From Cyclobacteriaceae bacterium (GTDB taxonomy: Bacteria > Bacteroidota > Bacteroidia > Cytophagales > Cyclobacteriaceae), in NCBI GenBank assembly GCA_028278225.1, contig JANQEU010000020.1, positions 1 through 64,000 on the forward strand: 64,000 nt of DNA, given 5' to 3'. The notes beneath the pieces were generated by a model, which saw nothing but the letters and a program-made list of their open reading frames with translations, ran no database searches and was not told where the DNA came from. Below are positions 54,249 to 61,800 of this stretch, one piece after another. The translations under genes and the position numbers were made by a program. Position 1 is the first letter of the stretch, and every line of letters begins with the position of its first letter.

Positions 54249-55979
54249 ATGAGTAAATTGATTGCAATTAATACAGGCTTAAATTCCTCAGCCGGATATT
54301 TTGAAGATGGAGTTCCTGTTTTTTGCATTCAGGAAGAACGACTTAATCGCATTAAAAATTACGGTGGATTACCTCAGAAATCTTTAGATGTCATTCTTAA
54401 CAAGCATGTCAATAAGAAGGATGTGGATAAAGTAGTTCTAACAAATGAAAAACCCATTGTAATTGATAAGCAGCGTTACTACAATTATTACGACCGGGTA
54501 TTTGAAGATGGGATCAAGCTTTCCGAGGAATCTCTTAAGATCAAGGATCTGAAGGAAAAACTAAAAAAAACTTCCTTTTATGGTTTGGTTAAAAAAAAAG
54601 AAATCAGGAAAGAGGTGCCAGCAGATGCTGATTGGTTGGTGTCTTGTGGATTTGATCCATCCATTATTGAAAGGGTCGATCATCATCTTTGCCATGGTTC
54701 AGCTGTATACTACGGTTTGGCTGATGATCTAAATAAGGACTATCTCGTATTCACGCTGGATGGTGGCGGAGATGGGATCACTAGTGCTGTATATCGTGCA
54801 TCTGGCGGAAACATGGCGCTGATCTCCTCATCGGATTGCTATTCAATTGGTAATATGTATTCTGCTATTACTTATTTCTTGGGATTCAAACCTCATGAAC
54901 ACGAATATAAATTAATGGGCTTATCCCCTTATGTCAGAGAGGAATATGCCATTGAATATCGCAATTACTTTCGGCAATTTTTAGATATTGATGCTAAAGG
55001 GAAGTTTTATAATCCTAACCCTATCTATCATTCCATTTTTTTTTCCAATCTTATTCAACATTTTAAGAAAGATCGGTTTGACAATATAGCAGCTGGCATA
55101 CAGCTATTTTGTGAAGAAATTGTTCAGAAATGGATTCAAATCAATGTCGCGCTCCATGGTGTTCCTCATATTTTATGTAGTGGTGGAGTGTTTATGAACG
55201 TCAAAGCCAACTTGAACCTGGCAATGGGACAGGATGTGAAATCAATCAATGTATTTCCCTCCTGTGGTGATGAAACCAATATTTTCGGAGCTGCCTTTCA
55301 TACCCACAACACTCAACACAAAAAGCTTCAACTTCTGACAAAATTTACTTTAGGAACAGATCCTAGGGCCGATTTAGAAGAAAGTCTAGAAAAGTACAAT
55401 GGCATTTCCCACAGAAAAGTGTCAAACCCCGCTAAACAAATTGCTGAGTACTTGAAAGAAAACAAAATTGTCGCCCGGTGTAGTGGGCGTATGGAATTCG
55501 GTGCAAGGGCGTTGGGCAACCGGTCGATATTCGCGAATCCTGATAACCTTAGGAATGTTAATAAGATCAACAGAGCTATAAAAAAAAGAGATTTTTGGAT
55601 GCCCTTTGCACCAATGGTTTTGGAAGATGATTTCGAAAAATATTTTCGAAAACCCCAAGCAAATATTTTGGGATTATCTCCATATATGATGTTTGCCTTT
55701 GATAGCGTGGAAAAGCGAAGAGATGAAATAATATGTGGGTTGCATCAATCAGATTTTACGGGGAGAGCTCAAACTATAAATAAAGTTCGATATCCGGAAA
55801 TGTATGAAACACTTCAGAACTTCAAGAAATTAACAGGGATATCTGTGGTACTAAATACCTCCTTTAATCTTCATGGATACCCCATTGTCAACAATAGTTC
55901 AGATGCTATTGAAGTATTATTAAAATCTGAAATTGATGTTCTGTTCATTGATGATGTAGAGATTCAAAAACAATCCTGA
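54249..55979 (+). CDS. NodU/CmcH-family carbamoyltransferase
   Basis: This 576-residue enzyme makes carbamoyl-adenylate and transfers the carbamoyl group to a sugar hydroxyl. The N-terminal Kae1-like domain has the metal-binding DHHLCHG (144-150) and the nucleotide-binding FTLDGGGDGITSAVY. The C-terminal domain has SGGVFMNVKANLNLA and MEFGARALGNRSIFA, followed by the late NTSFNLHG. Known members carbamoylate Nod factors and antibiotics; a glycan target fits here. The stop overlaps the sulfotransferase start (TGATG). Confidence 0.95.
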   Translation: MSKLIAINTGLNSSAGYFEDGVPVFCIQEERLNRIKNYGGLPQKSLDVILNKHVNKKDVDKVVLTNEKPIVIDKQRYYNYYDRVFEDGIKLSEESLKIKDLKEKLKKTSFYGLVKKKEIRKEVPADADWLVSCGFDPSIIERVDHHLCHGSAVYYGLADDLNKDYLVFTLDGGGDGITSAVYRASGGNMALISSSDCYSIGNMYSAITYFLGFKPHEHEYKLMGLSPYVREEYAIEYRNYFRQFLDIDAKGKFYNPNPIYHSIFFSNLIQHFKKDRFDNIAAGIQLFCEEIVQKWIQINVALHGVPHILCSGGVFMNVKANLNLAMGQDVKSINVFPSCGDETNIFGAAFHTHNTQHKKLQLLTKFTLGTDPRADLEESLEKYNGISHRKVSNPAKQIAEYLKENKIVARCSGRMEFGARALGNRSIFANPDNLRNVNKINRAIKKRDFWMPFAPMVLEDDFEKYFRKPQANILGLSPYMMFAFDSVEKRRDEIICGLHQSDFTGRAQTINKVRYPEMYETLQNFKKLTGISVVLNTSFNLHGYPIVNNSSDAIEVLLKSEIDVLFIDDVEIQKQS

Positions 55980-56836
55980 TGAGGCAATACCGACTGAAAA
56001 ACGCTGTAAAAGGTTTGAAAGCCTGGCTCAACAGACGATATGTCTTTCAGGATTTCCCTGTTAGGTTCATAGTGAGTACCGGCAGAACCGGCACGAAGTT
56101 TTTTGAGAAGTTCTTTAACAAAAATTTCAGCCGGATTGAAGCGCGTCATGAACCGTTTCCTGATCTACATCGACTATCTGTGAGTAAGTTCAGGGATCGA
56201 ATGGACCTCCAACAATCATCTAGACAGTTTATATTGGAGCGAGCGGAGATCCTGGCAAATGTGAAGCAGAAAGACAACGAAGTATATATTGAAAGTAGCT
56301 TGTACCTGGCATCACTAATACCGGAAATAGAAGACATTTTTGGCGATTACAAGATCTTACATGTTGTCAGGGACCCGCGAACATTTGTCGTTTCAGCGTA
56401 CAATAAACGAGCAATGGAAAAGGGAAGTTATCTTTTTCATGGAGATGACGATGTAAGGAGACGTCTTAATTCCAATGATTTTCCTGAGGATCCATATTTC
56501 GGAAAATGGGAAAAAATGTCCCGATTTGAGAGAATTTGTTGGCACTGGGTTAAGTTCAACTCATTGATTTCTTCCAGCATTCGAAATCACGAGCATTATA
56601 AGATGATGAAATTTGAAGGCATCTTTTATGATGATAAGAATAAATCTCTCGGAGACGTAAGTAAATTCTTCGAAATTGATAAGTACCAGATGAGTGATCA
56701 ATTTGATGATTCAATAAGCCAAAAAGTGAATATTAATTCAGATAAGCTAATCGACGAATATTCCGGATGGAGTAAAGAAATGAAAGATCATTTCGAGAAG
56801 ATCATTTATCCTGATGCAAAAAAATACGGATATTAA
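55979..56836 (+). CDS. PAPS-dependent sulfotransferase
   Basis: The protein has 285 residues. The 5'-phosphosulfate-binding loop is STGRTGTKFFEKFF (33-46), a P-loop-like motif. The 3'-phosphate-binding motif is in ILHVVRDPRTFVVSAYNKRA near 126-145, with the conserved Arg and the Ser. It would add sulfate to a sugar of the exported glycan. Start and stop overlap its neighbours by one to three bases, so it is coupled to both the carbamoyltransferase and the methyltransferase. No PAPS synthesis genes are in the window. Confidence 0.9.
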   Translation: MRQYRLKNAVKGLKAWLNRRYVFQDFPVRFIVSTGRTGTKFFEKFFNKNFSRIEARHEPFPDLHRLSVSKFRDRMDLQQSSRQFILERAEILANVKQKDNEVYIESSLYLASLIPEIEDIFGDYKILHVVRDPRTFVVSAYNKRAMEKGSYLFHGDDDVRRRLNSNDFPEDPYFGKWEKMSRFERICWHWVKFNSLISSSIRNHEHYKMMKFEGIFYDDKNKSLGDVSKFFEIDKYQMSDQFDDSISQKVNINSDKLIDEYSGWSKEMKDHFEKIIYPDAKKYGY

Positions 56837-57537
56837 TGGAAGACACATCCCGACAGTTTTACGATAATTATGTTACTAGGCAAGCAAAAATAGGTATCAA
56901 CCGAAGACACAAATCAATTCTGATGTTGTGCAAAAAATATGGATTGAAAACCTCAGACAAGGTTCTTGAAATTGGATGTGGTATCGGAACAGTAAGTCGT
57001 CTGATTGGAGATTATCTTGAAGAAGGGAAGCTCGTTGCGTTGGATACAAGTACCCAAAGCATTGCTTATGCCAAGGAAAATATCCAAAATTCTAACATTG
57101 AATTCCAGGAAACCGACCTCACGCGGGATACGCTTGACGATAAATTTGATTTCATTGTTATGCCAGATGTCCTGGAACATATACCCATTGAGAAACATCC
57201 AAATCTTTTTAGCAATCTCCGAAAGGTTTCTAACACAGATACAACTATATTGATTCACATCCCAAATCCTCATTTCCTGAGCTGGTTTTTGGAGTATAAA
57301 CCTGATTTGGCCCAGGAAATTGATCAACCACTCTATGGGGAAAAGATATTTGGGAGTATTTTCAGCAATGATTTTTATATCCATCACATAGAAAACTATA
57401 GCCTGTGGTTTCAACCGGCTGATTATCAATACCTGGTAATCAGGCCGAATCAGTCTTATACATTTGAAGAAATTCATGTACCTCAAAAAGGAATCCTTGA
57501 AAGAATCAAAAACGGATTACTCCGAGTATTTCGATAA
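56836..57537 (+). CDS. Class I SAM-dependent methyltransferase
   Basis: The protein has 233 residues. SAM-binding motif I is VLEIGCGIGTVSRLI (43-57). Motif II is in LVALDTSTQSIAYA and the post-motif in DFIVMPDVLEHIP. Folding and length fit the methyltransf_11/23-type enzymes common in glycan loci. The substrate may be a sugar or the glycan end. The 3' end overlaps the next glycosyltransferase gene by about 62 bases, an unusually long overlap for this locus. Confidence 0.88.
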   Translation: MEDTSRQFYDNYVTRQAKIGINRRHKSILMLCKKYGLKTSDKVLEIGCGIGTVSRLIGDYLEEGKLVALDTSTQSIAYAKENIQNSNIEFQETDLTRDTLDDKFDFIVMPDVLEHIPIEKHPNLFSNLRKVSNTDTTILIHIPNPHFLSWFLEYKPDLAQEIDQPLYGEKIFGSIFSNDFYIHHIENYSLWFQPADYQYLVIRPNQSYTFEEIHVPQKGILERIKNGLLRVFR

Positions 57538-58726
57538 AGATTTACTTTTATTTACCAATACCTATCCGGAAGGACCTGGTGAGAGATTCATTGAAAGTGA
57601 ACTCAATTATTTATCGAAACGCTTAAAGAAGATAATCATTCTTCCCATCGAGTACGGGCAGGATTCAATGTCTCTTCAGTCCAATATCCTGGTGTCCAAA
57701 GCCAAAACTGTAATGCCGGTGTTGAAGTTCTTCAAGTCTTATTTTTTGCTGTTCTTGAAATTTTATATTGCTGAAATTCTTCAGGATAAAAGAGTCTTGT
57801 TACTACTCCTGAACTTTAGACGTTATCTGAGTTTGTTCAGATCGGCAGCAGGATTAGCTGATTATTTAATGAGGGGTTATGGGGAATCATTATCGAAGAA
57901 GATCTTTTATTGCTACTGGATGAATTCCTGGGCTTTAAGTTTGAGCATTTTGAAGGCTAGAGGGGCCATCAAGAATTTTTATTTCAGGGTACATGGTTAT
58001 GACCTGTATGAATATAGGAGCAAAGATCATTTAATACCATATAAGTATGTTAACTATCAATTTGTTGACCGAATTTTTCCAGTTTCGCAGGACGGGTGTG
58101 ACTACCTTATCAGTAAAGGGGTGGATCAGGAAAAAGTGAAATTGAGTCGTCTGGGAATTGGCGATTTGGGAACAAACCCATTTGCCATTAACTCAGAATT
58201 TGTTATGGTATCCTGTTCTAGTTTGATCCCATTAAAAAGAGTCCACCTGATTGTTGAGGCCCTTAGTCGGATTGATTTTAAAATGAAGTGGATTCATTTC
58301 GGTGATGGACCTGAAATGGGGAAAGTGCGAAATGCGTTAGAAAATCTTAAACAGAATATTCAGGTGGACCTGAATGGAGATGTAGATCATAGCGAGGTGC
58401 TGAGTTACTATAGAAACTTCCCTGTTAACCTATTTATAAATGTGAGCCAATTCGAAGGGCTACCATATTCAATTATTGAGGTCATTAGTTTTGGGATACC
58501 AGTTCTCGCTACAGATGTAGGAGGATCTAAGGAAATCGTTAATCATGAAACTGGAATCTTAGTAGATAAGCATATTTCAGCGGGTGAACTGGCAAAAAAG
58601 ATTACGGAGTTCAAGACGGGAAATAGGAATGGAGAAGATTTCAGAAGAAAAGTTAAATTGTTTTGGAGAAAGGAATTTAACGCTGATGTCAATTATCGCA
58701 ACATTTATCAGGAATTAACTTCATGA
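57476..58726 (+). CDS. Family 4 glycosyltransferase
   Basis: The protein has 416 residues from the ATG at 57476; a TTG at 57464 is a second choice, and a shorter start inside the overlap cannot be excluded. LLLFTNTYPEGPGERFIESE opens the GT-B N-domain, and FRVHGYDLYEYRSKDH marks the acceptor side. The C-domain has MVSCSSLIPLKRVHLIVEAL and the donor-binding NVSQFEGLPYSIIEVISFGI. This is a well-formed GT4. It is the last gene of the polysaccharide locus. Confidence 0.92.
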   Translation: MYLKKESLKESKTDYSEYFDKDLLLFTNTYPEGPGERFIESELNYLSKRLKKIIILPIEYGQDSMSLQSNILVSKAKTVMPVLKFFKSYFLLFLKFYIAEILQDKRVLLLLLNFRRYLSLFRSAAGLADYLMRGYGESLSKKIFYCYWMNSWALSLSILKARGAIKNFYFRVHGYDLYEYRSKDHLIPYKYVNYQFVDRIFPVSQDGCDYLISKGVDQEKVKLSRLGIGDLGTNPFAINSEFVMVSCSSLIPLKRVHLIVEALSRIDFKMKWIHFGDGPEMGKVRNALENLKQNIQVDLNGDVDHSEVLSYYRNFPVNLFINVSQFEGLPYSIIEVISFGIPVLATDVGGSKEIVNHETGILVDKHISAGELAKKITEFKTGNRNGEDFRRKVKLFWRKEFNADVNYRNIYQELTS

Positions 58727-58766
58727 TCTCTGTTACCAAATGCGATTGAAAAGTATATATTCCGAG

Positions 58767-58835
58767 AACGACGGACTTTTCTATCGGTATAATTATATTT
58801 TATCTAACTTTATTCATACAAAAAGGCTCGTCGTT
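58767..58835. repeat. Long-range inverted repeat between the polysaccharide locus and the giant gene
   Basis: AACGACG at 58767-58773 and CGTCGTT at 58829-58835 are exact inverted copies, and the pairing extends inwards over A/T- and T/A-rich flanks with mismatches. It could be a factor-independent end of the locus transcript or structure in the leader of the giant gene. A near-consensus -7 box (TAACTTTA, 58805-58812) lies inside the loop, 40 bases before the next start. Confidence 0.35.
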
Positions 58836-58852
58836 TTAGGTGTTTGTTTGTG

Positions 58853-61800
58853 ATGAGAAGGATCGGAACAATTAGAGATGTGTTCAAAAATTTTAGGAAA
58901 AATCTCACCCTGTGTATTTCTTTTATAGCTGCACTAAGTTCGGTGTTGGGTCAGGTTTGCCTGGAACCATCCATTTCCACTTCCAAAGGCACCATTTGTA
59001 TTGAAGAAAAAATTGACATCGACCAGTCTCCCTCCGAATTATCAAACTACTACTGGGACTTTTGTATTGGGGAGCTTGATAGCATACCACAAGCTAATAG
59101 CTCTTTCCAGGATGCTTCACTCAATATTCCCGTTGGAATTTCCATAATTGAAGATCAGGGCAATCACTTTGGATTTATCTGCAGCAGAAGTGGAAATGAA
59201 ATTTTTGTCCTAGATTTTGGGGATGACTTGGAGAACACACCAGCAGTCATTAAGAAAATCAACAATGCCGATCTCAATGCTCCGGAATGGATCGAATTGG
59301 TTAAGGAAGGTTCAAATTGGGTGGCTTATGTGTTGAATTTTAATGACAACAATATCGTTAGATTACATTTCAACAATGGTTTCAACGATGATCCTGCCTC
59401 CGAAAATCTGGGTGATCTCAATTCAGCTTTAACAGATGCCAGAGGATTGGATTTGGTGGAGGCTACATCGGGGAACTACCTGTTCATTAGCAATACTGGA
59501 AGTGATCAGATCTTAAGGGTGGAAATACAAAACGGAGATTGGCTAGGTGTACCATTGGTAAATGAGATGGACACATTGGCTCAATCAAGTGGAATCTCTG
59601 GGCCAATTGGTGTTTCCCTTATCGACTCATGCAGTTACTGGTATGGTGTGGTAAGCTCGAAAGGAAACGACAAATACTATTTACTTGATTTTGGAAATGA
59701 TGTTGGATCTGATCCAGTGGCAATGGATTTAGGAGTAAATCCCGCGGATCCGAATGATATCCATTGGGTTGAAGATGGTGGAGAATATTTTGCATTCAGC
59801 ACAGGTAATGCTGGTCAGTTTTACAAATTGAATTTTGGAAATAGTCCTAGGAACCTTGATAGTTTTAATGACCTTGGAAATTTTGAGGGTTCCCTGACTT
59901 CTGCCTTGGGATTCGATATGGTTAAAGACAGTTCAAAATGGTATGGATTTTCTATGAGTTTCACTTTAGAAAAACTTACCCGCATCGATTTTCCGGAGAA
60001 TTGCGATGCCAGTGTTGCTTTCAGTACTGATTCGATACCACTTGACGTATTCTACAATTCGTCGGGTCCGAAAACCATTGGATTTCTTGGCTTTGATGCG
60101 AGTGGGAACAGGACATCATCTTTAGCTCAGGTCACTGTGACAGACGACATCGCTCCTACCGTTGGTTTCACCTTGGATGAAAATCAATGCATTGAAAACG
60201 AAAATACTTTTACCACCACTACCCCTGGTCTGATTCATTCATGGGATTTCGATGGAGATGGACTGGAAGACAGTAACTTGGAATATCCTAATTATCAATT
60301 CCCCATTGCAGATACTTTTCTCATTAGATTGGAAGTCACAGAAGGCTTATGCACCAACTTTTCCGAACAGGAAATCATCATGTACAATGAACCCTCGTCC
60401 CCTTCTTTCACTATTGGAGGAACTTTATGCAACAACAACCTATTGACTTTAACCAACACAACTGACGAAACAGGTTTTCCTCCGGAAATCATTGATTACA
60501 GTTGGGTGTTTTCAGGACAAGATAGTATCGTGGCTAAAAACACTGATTATACCTTCTCAAATTCTGGGAATCAGACCATAAGACTGTATGCTGGAATTCC
60601 AGGATGTACCGTTTTCAAAGATTCTCTGGTCAATCTTGGTGAAGGTTCCATTGCAGATTTCTCATGGATCAACAACTGTGGGGACTCAATACAAATGATT
60701 AATGAGAGTATTGGCACAGATTTATTGTACCAGTGGAATTTTGGCGATACAAACACATCCACTGCGCAGAATCCCAAACACCAATATGCAATTGCAGACA
60801 CCTTTGATATCAAGCTGCAGGTAACCAATTCAAGTGCTTGCAACACCACAATCACGAAATCAATAATCGTCAATGATCAGAATCTGGTAAGTTTTAGCAA
60901 TGGTGAGGCTATAGAGAATTTGTCAATACAATTCATAGCAACTGATTTAACTTCTATTCAGGACAGCATAATAGCATGGAATTGGAATTTTGCCGATAGT
61001 GGATCAAGCAATTTACAAAACCCCAATTTCATATTTTCTAATGTGGGAGATTTTGATGTACTACTAAACATTGTCACTGCTCAGGGTTGTCAGGATACTG
61101 CCGCTTCCACTATATCGGTGGAGGACGCTAAGTGTCCGACTATTTTTCTAAATGTGGATGATTCCAATTTGTGTTTGGAAGAAGCATTATCGATCACTAA
61201 TAACTCTGTGAATGCTATCAACTACGAATGGGATTTTTGTACGGGTGAATTGGTAGATACACTTTTCATGGTTGAGGAGGTGATCTCAAGTGACTCAGAA
61301 ATTCCTGTTGATATTTCAATTGTCTATGAAAAGGATGCTTTTTATGGTTTTGTTACGGGTAGAGAGAATGACAAAATTGAGGTAATAGATTTTCAATCTT
61401 TTGAATCAGCACCTGCACGAATTAATGTTCTGTCAGATGATTTACTCAATGGACCTGAATGGATAGAATTGAAAAAGGAAGGATTGGATTGGGCTGGTTA
61501 TATTCTGAATTTTTATGATGGTAAGATAATAAGAGCCAGGTTCGAGAATAGTCTCACAGCAATACCAATATTTGAGGATCTTGGTGACTTGAACGGTGCT
61601 CTGACTTCTCCACGTGGACTGGAAATGACGAGAGATGATTCTCATAATTACTTGTTCATTACCGATCAAACTAACAATTTTATCCTTCGCGTTGAGGTTG
61701 AGGGTAGTTGGTTTGGAAATTTGAATGAAACGCAAATTGACACCATTGGTGCCAGCGCGGGTTTTGATGGCACTACTGGACTAAGTTTAATTGACTCCTG

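Noticed and set aside
56953-57486. 177-residue minus-strand frame inside the methyltransferase gene
   Set aside because: It is a shadow of a well-supported plus-strand gene; the translated sequence shows no family pattern.
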